A stretch of DNA of 64,000 nucleotides from Neorhizobium tomejilense (GTDB lineage Bacteria > Pseudomonadota > Alphaproteobacteria > Rhizobiales > Rhizobiaceae), in assembly GCA_002968845.1 (NCBI GenBank), contig PVBG01000002.1:419436-483435 (forward strand), read 5' to 3'. The translations under genes and the position numbers were made by a program. The notes beneath the pieces were generated by a model. The model was given only the letters and a program-made list of their open reading frames with translations, did not search any database and had not been told where the DNA came from. Positions 35,719-45,273 of the stretch are shown here, piece after piece. The first letter of the stretch is position 1, and each line of letters begins with the position of its first letter.

Positions 35719-36474
35719 ATGTTTGTCACGGATTATGCGAAGACCTTCAACACGGCAGCAGCAAGACCGCTCGACGAACCGGATTGTCTCCATTCGCTGT
35801 TCGCCAAGCAGCCTGTGGAATATCTGTCGGCGGGCCAGGCCCTGTTTTTCGAGGGCGACGAGGCCAGGCATATCTTCGAGGTCATGGAGGGGACGCTGCG
35901 CGTTTTCCGGATCATTTCGGACGGACGCCGGGTCATTACAGGGTTTCTGCATGCCGGCGATATGATCGGCGTGTCGTTCCGGGATAATTATATCTACACT
36001 GCGGAAGCCATCACCACGGCGAAGGTCCGTCGGCTGGCGCGTCGGCAATTCGAGGCAGCGGTCATCAATTCCGAGAGCCTGAGGCCGAAGGTCTTTGCCC
36101 GCGTCTGCGACGAAATGGCCGCAGCCCAGGACCAGATGGTGCTCCTGTCGAGCAAAAGCGCGGAAGAGCGGCTCTGCACCTTCCTTCTGAGATACCTGAA
36201 GCGCGCGATGGCCGAACGCAATGCGCAGCCGGTCGTCGAGCTCTCCATGAGCCGGCAGGACATGGCCGACTATCTCGGACTGACGATCGAGACCGTTTCG
36301 CGTACTATCACCAGGCTTATCGGCAAAGGCGTGTTGAATGTTCTGGACCCGGCCGCCCGTCATTCCATAAGAATCGAACGGCCGGGGATGCTTGCGCAAC
36401 TCGCCGGTGACGACGATGACTGTGGGGACATGCGGCGCGACCTGATCGCTCTCGGCGAGCGACGGCGCCATTAG
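35719..36474 (+). CDS. fixK: Crp/Fnr-family regulator FixK
   Basis: 251 residues from the ATG at 35719 (AGGGGC upstream); the longer open frame runs through the K-box region and is not used. The cyclic-nucleotide-like domain has AGQALFFEGDEARHIFEVMEG, without the N-terminal Cys cluster that would hold an iron-sulfur cluster, as in FixK. The helix-turn-helix MSRQDMADYLGLTIETVSRTI carries the E-xx-SR contact residues for TTGAT half-sites. FixK should activate fixNOQP and fixGHIS, which both have such boxes here. Confidence 0.9.
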   Translation: MFVTDYAKTFNTAAARPLDEPDCLHSLFAKQPVEYLSAGQALFFEGDEARHIFEVMEGTLRVFRIISDGRRVITGFLHAGDMIGVSFRDNYIYTAEAITTAKVRRLARRQFEAAVINSESLRPKVFARVCDEMAAAQDQMVLLSSKSAEERLCTFLLRYLKRAMAERNAQPVVELSMSRQDMADYLGLTIETVSRTITRLIGKGVLNVLDPAARHSIRIERPGMLAQLAGDDDDCGDMRRDLIALGERRRH

Positions 36475-36485
36475 ACGGATTGGAC

Positions 36486-38408
36486 ATGATCGGCAAGACA
36501 GGACCCGAAGCCACGACGGAAAGCCAACTCGATGCCGTCACTCTTCTTCTCGACGATGCCAACCTCATCGTCCACGGCGTGGACGGCATTATCAGCCGCT
36601 GGACGAGCGGCTGCGAGCAGCTTTACGGCTGGCGTCGGGAGGAGGCTCTCGGAAGGGTCGTCCACGAGCTGCTGGCGACGCAGTTTCCCGAGCCGCTCGA
36701 CGGGATCCGCCGTCATGTCCAGATCTATCATACCTGGCAGGGAGAGGTCGTCCATCGCCACAGGCACGGTCACTCCGTCGTCGTGGCGAGCCGCTGGGTG
36801 GCCGTCAATCCGTCGAGCGACGGACCTTCGATCATCATCCAAACGAACAACGATATTACCGAGATGAAAAGGGTGCAGAACGATCTTGCCGAACGCGAAG
36901 CGCATCTGCGCTCCATTCTGGATACGGTTCCGGAATCGATGATCGTCATCGACGAAGTCGGCTGCATTTCCTCCTTCAGCACCGCGGCCGAGCAGCTGTT
37001 CGGCTACTCGTCCGACGAAGTCTGCGGGCAGAATGTGAAGATGCTGATGCCATCACCCGACCGGGACGCCCATGACGGATATATCTCGCGCTACCTCACC
37101 ACAGGCGAGCGCCGGATCATCGGCTACGGCCGCGTCGTGACTGGGCAGCGCAAGGACAAGAGCACGTTTCCGATGGAGCTTTCGGTCGGCGAGGCCGTCA
37201 CCAACGGGAAACGCATTTTCACCGGCTTCGTCCGCGACCTCACCAGCCGTCACAAGATCGAAGAAGAACTTCGCCAGGCCCAGAAAATGGAAGCGATCGG
37301 CCAGCTGACTGGCGGCCTTGCGCACGATTTCAACAATCTTCTCACCGTCATCAGCGGCAATCTGGAGATGATCGAGAACAAGGTCGCGGATGCAGGCCTG
37401 CTGGAATTGCTGCATGAAGCCCAGGGTGCCGCGGAAGACGGCGCCAAACTGACAGGCCAGCTTCTGGCCTTCGGACGGCGCCAGCCGCTCAACCCGAAGC
37501 TCGCGGATGTCGGCAATCTCGTCTCCGGCTTCTCGGAGCTTCTCAGGCGAACCCTCGGTGAAACGATTGAGCTTCGTACCACCGTGGCCGGCGTTTCCAA
37601 CGAAGCGCTGGTCGATGCATCGCAGCTCCAGAACGCGCTTCTCAACCTGACGCTCAATGCCAGGGACGCGATGCCGCGTGGAGGCAAGCTGACGATCGAG
37701 ATCTCCCGCGTCAGGCTGGATGTCGACTATGCGCAGATGTATCCCGATGTCCGCACCGGCGATTTCGTGCTGATCTCCGTCACCGATACGGGCGTCGGCA
37801 TGCCTTCCGACGTCAAGGACAAGGCTTTCGAGCCATTCTTCACCACCAAGGGCCTGGGCGCAGGAACAGGCCTCGGCCTCAGCATGGTCTACGGTTTCGC
37901 CAAACAGTCCGGCGGGCATATCCAGCTCTACAGCGAGCCGGGGCAGGGCACGAGCGTGCGGATTTTCCTGCCGGTGGCGCGCAAGACGGAGGCAGCGGGT
38001 CCGCTTGCCGTCGAGGCCGGCTCGAAGCAGGCCACCATTCCGGGCGGCACCGAAAAGATCCTCGTCGTCGAGGACGACCCTCGGGTCCGGCGCATCGCCG
38101 TGTCCCGGCTGACGCAGCTCGGTTACGGCGTCATCGAGGCCTCGAACGGCCGGGAGGCGCTGGACCAGCTCGGCCAGCACGACGGCATCCATCTTCTTTT
38201 CACCGATATCGTGATGCCAGGCGGAATGACGGGCGACGAACTGGCAGCCGAAGTGCGCGCCAGACGCCCTGGCATGAAGGTGCTGTTCACCTCCGGTTAT
38301 GCCGAACCGGCCATTGCCGGACGCGAGCTCGCCCAATCCGGTAGCTGGCTAAAGAAGCCGTATACTGCCAGGGAACTCGCGGTGCGGCTTCGGGAACTGC
38401 TGGACTGA
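36486..38408 (+). CDS. fixL: Hybrid heme-PAS sensor kinase (hFixL-like)
   Basis: 640 residues and no membrane span, so cytoplasmic. Order: PAS domain (about 15-125), heme PAS (about 130-250), HisKA with His280 ([11 protein letters not shown]), HATPase ([29 protein letters not shown]) and a C-terminal receiver with Asp574 ([11 protein letters not shown]). The heme PAS has the FixL pattern [11 protein letters not shown]...[11 protein letters not shown], with His196 as the expected heme ligand. It should sense oxygen and signal under low oxygen. It lies 11 bases after fixK; the likely partner regulator is the divergent FxkR-like protein rather than a FixJ, which is absent. Confidence 0.9.
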   Translation: MIGKTGPEATTESQLDAVTLLLDDANLIVHGVDGIISRWTSGCEQLYGWRREEALGRVVHELLATQFPEPLDGIRRHVQIYHTWQGEVVHRHRHGHSVVVASRWVAVNPSSDGPSIIIQTNNDITEMKRVQNDLAEREAHLRSILDTVPESMIVIDEVGCISSFSTAAEQLFGYSSDEVCGQNVKMLMPSPDRDAHDGYISRYLTTGERRIIGYGRVVTGQRKDKSTFPMELSVGEAVTNGKRIFTGFVRDLTSRHKIEEELRQAQKMEAIGQLTGGLAHDFNNLLTVISGNLEMIENKVADAGLLELLHEAQGAAEDGAKLTGQLLAFGRRQPLNPKLADVGNLVSGFSELLRRTLGETIELRTTVAGVSNEALVDASQLQNALLNLTLNARDAMPRGGKLTIEISRVRLDVDYAQMYPDVRTGDFVLISVTDTGVGMPSDVKDKAFEPFFTTKGLGAGTGLGLSMVYGFAKQSGGHIQLYSEPGQGTSVRIFLPVARKTEAAGPLAVEAGSKQATIPGGTEKILVVEDDPRVRRIAVSRLTQLGYGVIEASNGREALDQLGQHDGIHLLFTDIVMPGGMTGDELAAEVRARRPGMKVLFTSGYAEPAIAGRELAQSGSWLKKPYTARELAVRLRELLD

Positions 38409-38475
38409 GTATCGTTTGATAAAACGGATGCATCCGCGGCCAACGCCCCAGATTCTGCTGCAGAGCTTAGAGTTT

Positions 38476-38868
38476 CTATAAACTACCCGAAGGGCCTAGC
38501 CTTTGTGGTTCACCGATCTCTATCGCGTGTCCATCGGGATCATAAAAACGGAAGACTCGCTGTCCCCAGGCTTGCCGCTCTACCGGATGGATCAGTTCCA
38601 CATGCGGCGCGATGTTTTCGAAGGCCGCATCGACATCCTCATGTTCGAAATATAGCAGCAAATTTCTCCGTCCGTAGGGTTCGTTCGCAACAGGGCCTTG
38701 CCGCCAAATCGTTTGCTCAAGCGAACTCCCTTCGTGGATTGCGAAACCGGTTTCGAAGAGTACGAAACCCCCGAAATCCTCCAGTATCCTCAGCCCGAGC
38801 CTATCTCGGTAAAACGCTTTCGAGTGATTTATGTCGCGAACGAAAGGAATGGGATTGATAAAACGCAT
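38476..38868 (-). CDS. VOC-family (glyoxalase/bleomycin-resistance-like) protein
   Basis: 130 residues from the ATG at 38868 (AAAGGA seven bases upstream); the longer frame to 38931 lacks a ribosome site. The beta-alpha-beta-beta-beta units of the vicinal oxygen chelate fold are visible: FVRDINHSKAFYRDRLGLRIL at the start and GQRVFRFYDPDGHAIEIGE at the end, with a metal-type Glu. Members are lyases, dioxygenases or drug-binding proteins; the substrate is unknown. It lies 165 bases downstream of fixS on the same strand and may be read through from that operon. Confidence 0.85.
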   Translation of the reverse strand: MRFINPIPFVRDINHSKAFYRDRLGLRILEDFGGFVLFETGFAIHEGSSLEQTIWRQGPVANEPYGRRNLLLYFEHEDVDAAFENIAPHVELIHPVERQAWGQRVFRFYDPDGHAIEIGEPQRLGPSGSL

Positions 38869-39033
38869 CGAATTCCTTTCGTGAAGGTCGCAGTCCTTGC
38901 GGGCGCAGATGCCGTTTGTTGGCGGTTCCACGAAAAGAATGCCTCACGACAGTGCTCTCGGCAAGAAAACCGCCAGCGACGCCCACTCCTGAGAAGCTCG
39001 AGGGCGTGCCGGAGCTTGTCGGGGGTCGCCGGT

Positions 39034-39180
39034 TCATTCCGGCGGATCATCCCGAAGCACGCGCCAGGAGGCGCCTTCGAGGTCGTCGTACTGGCCACTC
39101 TTCAGCGACCAGAGAAAGGCGAAGAGGCCGAGACCGCCGAGGAGAAGCGCAATCGGGATGAGATAGATCAGCATGTTCAT
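39034..39180 (-). CDS. fixS: cbb3 oxidase assembly protein FixS (CcoS)
   Basis: 48 residues: MNMLIYLIPIALLLGGLGLF opens a single membrane span, followed by a short cytoplasmic tail with the CcoS pattern LKSGQYDDLEGASWR. CcoS is needed for heme and copper insertion into cbb3 oxidase. The ATG overlaps the fixI stop (ATGA). It is the last gene of fixGHIS. Confidence 0.92.
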   Translation of the reverse strand: MNMLIYLIPIALLLGGLGLFAFLWSLKSGQYDDLEGASWRVLRDDPPE

Positions 39181-41471
39181 GCGACGCGGGCCTCACCGGG
39201 AGGGGCTTTTGCTCGACCGTGGCTCTCCGCCGCCGCTTCGGCCTCGGCAGCGCCTCCCGATCCGCTGAGCCGCAGCGCGTTGGCGACGACGATGATCGAC
39301 GACGTGGACATGGCAACGGCGGCAATCAGCGGCGTCGCATAACCGGCAAGCGCGATCGGCACGGCGATGACATTGTAGCCGATGGCGAGCGCGAAATTCT
39401 CGCGGATCAACCGGCCGGCGCGCCGCGAGATATCGATCGCCAGCGGCACCGCTTCGAGGTTGTCGCGCATGAATACGAAGTCGGCGGCCTGACGTCCGAC
39501 GTCCGCCGCTGTCGCCGGCGCGATCGAAACATGGGCTGCGGCGAGCGCCGGGGCATCGTTGATGCCATCTCCGACCATCAGCACCTTGCGGCCGCTTGCT
39601 TCGAGCGAGGTGCAGAACTCCGCCTTCTGTCTCGGCGAAAGCTCCGCCTGCCAATGTTCGAGGCCGAGGCGGATGGCGAGATCGGCAACCACCCGGCGCC
39701 GGTCGCCCGACAGGATACCCGTCTCGAAACCGCTGGCTACGAGGGATGCCGTGGCGGTCAGGGCGCCGGGGCGGAGCGAATCGTCGAACCGGAAGGTGGC
39801 GATTTCCTTGGCATCGAGCGAGAGAACCGTCTCGGTCACGCTATTGCCCGGGCTTCCGTCGTCCGGCACGGATAGGGCAAAACGCCGGTTGCCGAGACGG
39901 TAGACGCCGGCGGGTGTCGCCGCTTCGAGGCCCAGGCCCGGGATTTCGGTGACCGTTTCGAAGGGCGCAACCGGGCCGGACACCGCCATCGCCAGCGCCT
40001 GGGAGAGAGGGTGACGCGAATGGGCGGCGAGGCCGGCGGCCAAGGCGAGCTGCTTCCTGTCGAACCGCTCGACATCCAGCAGCCGCGGCCGGCCGAGGGT
40101 CAGCGTGCCGGTCTTGTCGAAGAGCACCGTGTCGATTTCGGCAAGCCGTTCCATGGCCGAACCGTCCTTGACCATGATGCCGTTCCGGAACAGCCGGCCG
40201 GCCGCGACCACCTGCACCACCGGCACGGCAAGGCCGAGCGCGCAAGGGCAGGTGATGATCAGCACGGCGATTGCCACCAGCATCGCGTGTTTCCAGTCGC
40301 CGCCGATGAAACCCCAGGCGAGAAAGGCGGCGAGCGCCAGAAAATGGACGGCCGGAGAATAATATTGCGCTGCGCGGTCGGCGATCCGACGATAGCGCGC
40401 CCGTCCACCCTCCGCCGCCTCCATCAGCGAAATGACTTCGGACAGGAAGGAGTCCTTCACCGCAGCCGTCGCTCTCAGCACCAGCGAACCGGTGAGGTTG
40501 AGCGTTCCTGCCTGTATCATGTCTCCGGCACGGACCGGCCTCGGCGCGCTTTCGCCGTTGACGATCGAGACGTCGATATCGCTTGCGCCGCTCTCGACGA
40601 GCCCATCGACCGGCACCCGCTCACCGGCCGCAATCGCCACTCGGTCGCCCGGCCGTATTTCGTCCACCGGGCGATAGTCGCGCGAGCCGTCGGGACCGAT
40701 AACCGTGGCGCCGCGGGGCGATAGGCGTGCGAGGCCGCTGATCGCAGCCCGCGCCCGGTCGCGCATGACGTGGTCTAGCGTGCGGCCGATCAGCAGGAAG
40801 AACAACAGCGATACAGTTGCGTCGAACCAGGCATGTTCGCCGTGATGCATGGTTTCCCAGAGCGACACCGCATAGGAAAGCGTGATGGCGAGCGCGATCG
40901 GCACGTCCATGTTGGTGCGACGGCGGCTGAGCGCATTCCAGGCCGACTGATAGAAGAAACGGCCGCCATAGATCAGCGCCGGCGCGGCGATCAGTGCCGA
41001 TATCCAATGGAACATGTCGCGTGTCGAGGCATCGGCACCCGACTAGACTGAAACCGAAAGCAGCATGATGTTTGCCGCCGCAAAACCGCAGAGCGCGACG
41101 GCGCGGATGAGGTCGCGCTGCAGCTTTTCGCCGATCTCCCCGGCATTCGAGAAAAGATGCGCATCGTAGCCGGTGGCGGCGACGATCGCCCTGACCAGTT
41201 CCGCCGGATCCGTGTCGACATCTCCGGCCTTTTCCCGCCAGACGATCGAAACACGCTTGGTGGAGAGGTTGACCCGTGCCCGCTCTACCGACGGCAGCGC
41301 ATTGAGCGCCTTTTCGATCGTCGCGATGCAGGTGCCGCAATGGACCTGCGGAACGCTGAGATCGGTCTGGCGCAGGCCAGGGGAAATTGTCCGGCTGGAC
41401 AGCGTCAGCTCCTCGGAGGACGGAAGCGGATGGTCCGAATAGCCTTCGGCTCCGGGCGCGCAGCAGCTCAT
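39177..41471 (-). pseudogene. fixI: Copper-transporting P1B-type ATPase FixI (CcoI), interrupted by an in-frame TAG
   Basis: Read through, this would be a 763-residue FixI of normal length, starting MSCCAPGAEGY at 41471. It has an N-terminal metal-binding domain (QVHCGTCIATIE), membrane helices, the copper motif ITCPCALGL, the phosphorylation motif DKTGTLTLG, the HP motif (AAHSRHPLSQ) and the hinge MVGDGINDAPAL. Codon 143 (41043-41045) is TAG, right after LLSVSV at the end of the first membrane helix, where I expect Trp (TGG). Both halves are in the same frame and otherwise intact. The downstream half has an ATG at 41015 that could allow re-initiation, giving a 612-residue ATPase without the metal-binding domain and first helix. 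FixI supplies copper to cbb3 oxidase. Confidence 0.88.
41043..41045 (-). other. In-frame amber codon inside fixI
   Basis: CTA on the plus strand, TAG in the gene. The flanking codons read ...SVSV-stop-SGADASTRDMFHW. A single G-to-A change from TGG would explain it. Confidence 0.85.
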
Positions 41472-41977
41472 TCCGCCCCCCTCAAAACCGAGATGCGTTC
41501 GGCCTGATGCAGGATGCGCTTGCCGTTCCGGATGGCGCTCGCATCGACGATCCATTGGCCGGGCAGGATTTCATGGGTGGCTACGAATATCCCCCGGCCG
41601 ACGGGAAGGAGGTCGAGTTCGAAATCCTGATGTTCGCCGACTGGTCGTTTGAACTTCAGCGTCAGCCCATCAGCGGCGACCGGCCCGTTCTTCGGGTGGA
41701 AGACCTCGTAACGGACATCGGAGCCATTGACGGTGATGCGGCCGGTGACGCCGGTCGCCGTCAACGTCCTCGCCTCCGCCGCCTTGCCGTTGAACTGCTG
41801 GCTGGCGACATAGGTGTTTTCCGCCACCAGCCCGCTCCAGCTGGTAACCGCGTTATAGGCCATGTAGAAATTGACCGAGATGATGGTGCCGAAAAAGAGC
41901 ACCAGCACGCCGACCATGTGCCAGCCGGTGAAGACGAAGGATTTTGCAGGGATCGCGTTCATTTTCGTCGGGCTCAT
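41468..41977 (-). CDS. fixH: cbb3 oxidase assembly protein FixH (CcoH)
   Basis: 169 residues with one N-terminal membrane span (WHMVGVLVLFFGTIISVNFYMA) and a periplasmic FixH domain (SYV-type region VAENTYVASQQFNGK, then a beta-rich part ending LPGQWIVDA). FixH assists cbb3 assembly together with FixI. It overlaps fixG upstream and fixI downstream by four bases each, so the operon is tightly coupled. Confidence 0.93.
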   Translation of the reverse strand: MSPTKMNAIPAKSFVFTGWHMVGVLVLFFGTIISVNFYMAYNAVTSWSGLVAENTYVASQQFNGKAAEARTLTATGVTGRITVNGSDVRYEVFHPKNGPVAADGLTLKFKRPVGEHQDFELDLLPVGRGIFVATHEILPGQWIVDASAIRNGKRILHQAERISVLRGAE

Positions 41978-43554
41978 TTTCTGGCTCCCGGTGTGTTGAA
42001 GACGGCTGAATAGCTGTCCTTTTCGTGGCTCGACCGGTCCTCGGCGACGAAGTGGAAATCGACGGCCTCGGAGAAAACGGCATCCTTGGGCAGAGTCACG
42101 AAGACCTTCAAGGCAAGCGTCTTGTCGGGCTCCACCTGCACCGCGAAGAGGCGGCCCGGTACGTCCGTGACGCCGGAGATCTTCATCGTCGCTTCGGGCA
42201 GGCCCTCCATCGAGACCATGATCATGCGTGGCTCCGGGATCATGTTGAGCAGCCGGATCGTATACCCGTTGCGGATGGAACCGTCCGATTCCAGCACGAA
42301 TTGCGGGTTACGATCATGGAGCACGTTGACCTCCAGCCGGTCGCGCGACAGGAGCGCGAAGACGAGGCCGAGACCGACGGCCGACCAGACACCGAAATAG
42401 ATCAGCGTGCGGAGCCTGAAGATCACCCTCCAGTCGAAATGGCGGACCTTGTCGATGAAGGAACCGTCCGGATTGCGCACCCGGGCCGGATCGATCGGCG
42501 TCGTGCTGCCGTTTGTCGCGAGCGCCATGTTGGCGTCGTATTCGTCGAGCGTCGCATAAGCGATCAGGCCGCGCGGCTTGCCGATCTTGTCCATCACGCC
42601 GTCGCAGGCATCGATACAGAGCGCGCAGGTGATGCAGGCCATCTGCTGGCCTTCGCGGATGTCGATGCCCATGGGACAAACCGCCACGCAGGCATTGCAA
42701 TCGACGCAATCGCCGACCGGCTGGCCGGCCGCCGCCGCCTTCTTGGCATGGCGGCTGCGCGGTTCGCCGCGCCAGTCGTTATAGGTGACGACCAGCGAAC
42801 TCTCGTCCAGCATGGCGGCCTGGATGCGCGGCCAGGGACACATATAGATGCAGACCTGTTCGCGCAGCAGTCCGCCGAGGACATAGGTCGTGGCCGTCAG
42901 GGTGGCGACGGTGGAATAGGCGACCAGCGCCGCCTGGCCGGTGACGAAATCGAAGGCGAGCGAGGGTGCGTCGGCAAAATAGAAAATCCAGGCGCCGCCG
43001 GTCGCCACCGCGATGGCCAGCCAGGTGGCGTGTTTGGCGACGCGCTTCCAGAGCTTGTCGAGGCTCCAGGGCGCGGCGTCGAGCTTGATGCGGGCATTGC
43101 GGTCGCCCTCGAAGAAGCGCTCGACGACAAGGAAGAGATCGACCCAGACCGTCTGCGGACAGGCATAACCGCACCAGGCGCGACCGACGGCCGAGGTCAC
43201 CAGGAAAAGGCCGAAACCGGCCATGACCAGAAGCCCGGCGACGTAGAAGAATTCCTGCGGCCAGATTTCGATGAAGAAGAAGTAGAAACGACGACTGGCA
43301 AGATCGACGAGCACCGCCTGATCGGGTGCAAAGGGACCGCGGTCCCAGCGGATCCAGGGAGTGAGGTAATAGATGCCGAGGGTTATCAGCATCACCAGCC
43401 ATTTGAAGCGACGGAAGCGCCCTTCGGCCCTTTTGGGAAATATCTTCTTGCGCTTCTCGTAAAGCGGCTTGCCCGGCGAATGCACGGGCTGGACATCGAT
43501 ACGCTCAACGGAAGAACCGTTCTGCTGCAGATGGGAGGCGGTGTAGAGATTCAT
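41974..43554 (-). CDS. fixG: FixG (CcoG) copper-reducing polyferredoxin
   Basis: 526 residues from the ATG at 43554 (AAGGA upstream); the longer frame crosses the FixK box. Membrane spans in the first half include WCGYACPQTVWVDLF, a NapH-like segment. Two 4Fe-4S clusters are bound by CVDCNACVAVCP and CITCALCIDAC. The C-terminal part is an Ig-like periplasmic domain. FixG/CcoG reduces copper for the cbb3 oxidase. First gene of fixGHIS. Confidence 0.94.
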   Translation of the reverse strand: MNLYTASHLQQNGSSVERIDVQPVHSPGKPLYEKRKKIFPKRAEGRFRRFKWLVMLITLGIYYLTPWIRWDRGPFAPDQAVLVDLASRRFYFFFIEIWPQEFFYVAGLLVMAGFGLFLVTSAVGRAWCGYACPQTVWVDLFLVVERFFEGDRNARIKLDAAPWSLDKLWKRVAKHATWLAIAVATGGAWIFYFADAPSLAFDFVTGQAALVAYSTVATLTATTYVLGGLLREQVCIYMCPWPRIQAAMLDESSLVVTYNDWRGEPRSRHAKKAAAAGQPVGDCVDCNACVAVCPMGIDIREGQQMACITCALCIDACDGVMDKIGKPRGLIAYATLDEYDANMALATNGSTTPIDPARVRNPDGSFIDKVRHFDWRVIFRLRTLIYFGVWSAVGLGLVFALLSRDRLEVNVLHDRNPQFVLESDGSIRNGYTIRLLNMIPEPRMIMVSMEGLPEATMKISGVTDVPGRLFAVQVEPDKTLALKVFVTLPKDAVFSEAVDFHFVAEDRSSHEKDSYSAVFNTPGARK

Positions 43555-43603
43555 TGGCCAATCCTTTGTGGCCATAGTCTCGCACCGGGGCAGGCAATCT
43601 CCC

Positions 43604-43617
43604 TTGACCAAAGTCAA
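43604..43617. promoter_or_regulatory. FixK/Fnr box upstream of fixG
   Basis: TTGAC-CAAA-GTCAA is a perfect inverted repeat and a close match to the FixK/Fnr consensus TTGAT-N4-ATCAA. It lies 50 bases before the fixG start, so fixGHIS should have its own low-oxygen promoter independent of fixNOQP. Confidence 0.85.
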
Positions 43618-43657
43618 CCCGAGCAAAGGCAGCAGACCGCGACATTCTGGCGGGGAC

Positions 43658-43670
43658 GTGCAAAATGCAC
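43658..43670. promoter_or_regulatory. Candidate antitoxin operator before vapB
   Basis: GTGCA-AAA-TGCAC is a perfect short palindrome that touches a possible -10 element (CACTAT at 43668-43673), 29 bases before the antitoxin ATG. This is the usual place for autoregulation by antitoxin. Confidence 0.45.
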
Positions 43671-43698
43671 TATTCTTCACCGCAACCGGGAGAAGACC

Positions 43699-43986
43699 AT
43701 GGGCCTGCATAAGCTGGAAATCGAAGTGGATGACGAGATGCTGTCGCGGATTGATGCCGCCGCCGCTCGTATCAATCGTTCACGTGCAGAGGTCGTCGTC
43801 GATAAGCTGAAGGATCTTCCCCCAGCCGTCGTCGACGCGCCGGATCGGCCGGAGATAGAGAGACGGCGGGCTTTCCTCCGTGAAATGTCTGCGCGGATCG
43901 ATGCGCTGGGACGTCCTGGCCGATCCGCGGAAGAGATCGATCGCCAGATCCGCGAATTCCGCGAAGATCGTCAATATGACCGGTAA
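43699..43986 (+). CDS. vapB: Antitoxin of a VapBC-type module
   Basis: 95 residues from the ATG at 43699 (CGGGAGAAG upstream). The N-terminal half reads as a ribbon-helix-helix (HKLEIEVDDEMLSRIDAAAA, then INRSRAEVVVDKL), the DNA-binding end; the charged C-terminus (EEIDRQIREFREDRQ) should bind the toxin. The PIN-domain toxin gene overlaps by 11 bases. It lies opposite to, and between, fixP and fixG. Confidence 0.82.
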   Translation: MGLHKLEIEVDDEMLSRIDAAAARINRSRAEVVVDKLKDLPPAVVDAPDRPEIERRRAFLREMSARIDALGRPGRSAEEIDRQIREFREDRQYDR

Positions 43987-44392
43987 GGTCTATGTCGACA
44001 GCAATGTCCTGATCTACTACGTCGATGGTTTGCCCGCGTTCAAATCCCTGGCTGAAAACGCCGTGATGGCCTTCATCGGAAGTGAATGGAGGTTATTTTC
44101 CAGCGAGATCACGTTCGGTGAATGCCTTCGCGGGGTACCTCGCGATGCCCCGGATGTCTCGGCTGTTTTCCTCGCCATTTTGAGCAATGCTGAGTTTATC
44201 TCACTCGCGCCCGTCAGTCTTGCTCTCATCAAGCGCGCCGCCGCCCTCGGCGCCGAACTCAACATGAAGCTCATTGATGCCATCCACGTCGCCACCGCCG
44301 AAGCTCTCGGATGCGATGTCTTCCTGACGAACGACCGGGGCATTCGCGCCCCGGCCGGTATCGAGCTGCGGTATCTGTCGGCGGAAGCCTGA
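43976..44392 (+). CDS. vapC: PIN-domain toxin (VapC type)
   Basis: 138 residues from the ATG at 43976, inside the end of the antitoxin gene. PIN ribonuclease acidic residues are at VYVDSNVLIYYVD (first Asp), EITFGECLRG (Glu), KLIDAIHVATA (Asp) and VFLTNDRGIR (Asp). VapC toxins cut tRNA or rRNA. Its stop abuts the stop of the convergent fixP gene (44392/44393). Confidence 0.9.
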   Translation: MTGKVYVDSNVLIYYVDGLPAFKSLAENAVMAFIGSEWRLFSSEITFGECLRGVPRDAPDVSAVFLAILSNAEFISLAPVSLALIKRAAALGAELNMKLIDAIHVATAEALGCDVFLTNDRGIRAPAGIELRYLSAEA

Positions 44393-45271
44393 TCATTCCC
44401 CGCCGCCGAGCGAGTGAATGTAGACGGCGAGCTGCTTGACGGCGACGTCTCCGAGGCGGGCTCCCCAGGCCGGCATGACGCCGTGTTTCGGGGCCTGGAT
44501 CTGCCTGGCAATCTCCGCCTCGCCGCGAGCCTTCAGCCAGATCGCGTCGGCAAGGCTCGGCCCGCCAAGGTCGCGGTTGCCCTCGGCCTTCTCGCCATGA
44601 CACGAGACGCAATTGTCGGTGAAAAGCTGCTTTCCGGGCTCGACCATCGCTGGATCGCGCGGGGTTCCAGTGAGGCTCACCACGTAGGCGGCGACCTGGC
44701 GCACCTCGTCCGGCTTCAGCATGTCCGTAAAGGCCGGCATTTCCGAAATGCGGGTCTCGCCGTCGGCGGGATCGCGGATGCCGTGGGCGATCGTCTGATA
44801 AAGAGCGTTGACATCGCCGCCCCACAGCCAATCGTTGTCGTTGAGATTGGGATAGCCCTGCCCGCCGGCGGCACCCGTGCCGTGGCACGGGGTGCAGTTG
44901 ACGCGAAAGGCGGCCGCACCCCCTGCGATTGCAAACTGGCTAAGCTGGGGGTCGACGACAATCTCTTCCAGCGACGAACTGGAGATTTTCTCCAGGATGC
45001 CGCCTTGGGCGATCTTGGCACCATCGAGATCTGCCGCAAGCTCGGCACGGCTCGAATATCCAAGCAGGCCTTTCGTCGCGTCGGTCAGGAGGGGAATGGA
45101 AGGGTAGGCGATCGCATATCCGACCGACCACAGGATGCAGGCATAGAAGGTCCAGAGCCACCAGCGCGGCAGCGGATTGTTGAGCTCGCGGATGCCGTCC
45201 CACTCGTGGCCGGTGGTCTCAACGCCGCTCAATTGGTCGATATGTTTTTCCGCCATATGTTTTTCTGGCAT
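44393..45271 (-). CDS. fixP: cbb3 oxidase diheme subunit FixP (CcoP)
   Basis: 292 residues from the ATG at 45271 (AAGGAGG seven bases upstream, inside the end of fixQ). One N-terminal membrane span (WWLWTFYACILWSVGYAIAY) and two c-type heme sites, CTPCH and CVSCH, in periplasmic cytochrome domains. It passes electrons to the FixN/FixO core. Confidence 0.95.
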   Translation of the reverse strand: MPEKHMAEKHIDQLSGVETTGHEWDGIRELNNPLPRWWLWTFYACILWSVGYAIAYPSIPLLTDATKGLLGYSSRAELAADLDGAKIAQGGILEKISSSSLEEIVVDPQLSQFAIAGGAAAFRVNCTPCHGTGAAGGQGYPNLNDNDWLWGGDVNALYQTIAHGIRDPADGETRISEMPAFTDMLKPDEVRQVAAYVVSLTGTPRDPAMVEPGKQLFTDNCVSCHGEKAEGNRDLGGPSLADAIWLKARGEAEIARQIQAPKHGVMPAWGARLGDVAVKQLAVYIHSLGGGE

Positions 45272-45273
45272 GT

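Noticed and set aside
38409..38475. TTGAT followed by AT-rich bases after the hybrid kinase gene
   Set aside because: The second half-site of a FixK box is missing and both flanking genes end here, so there is no promoter to serve.
42025..43986. 653-codon open frame on the plus strand
   Set aside because: Most of it is antisense to fixG; only its last 95 codons, from 43699, form the real antitoxin gene.
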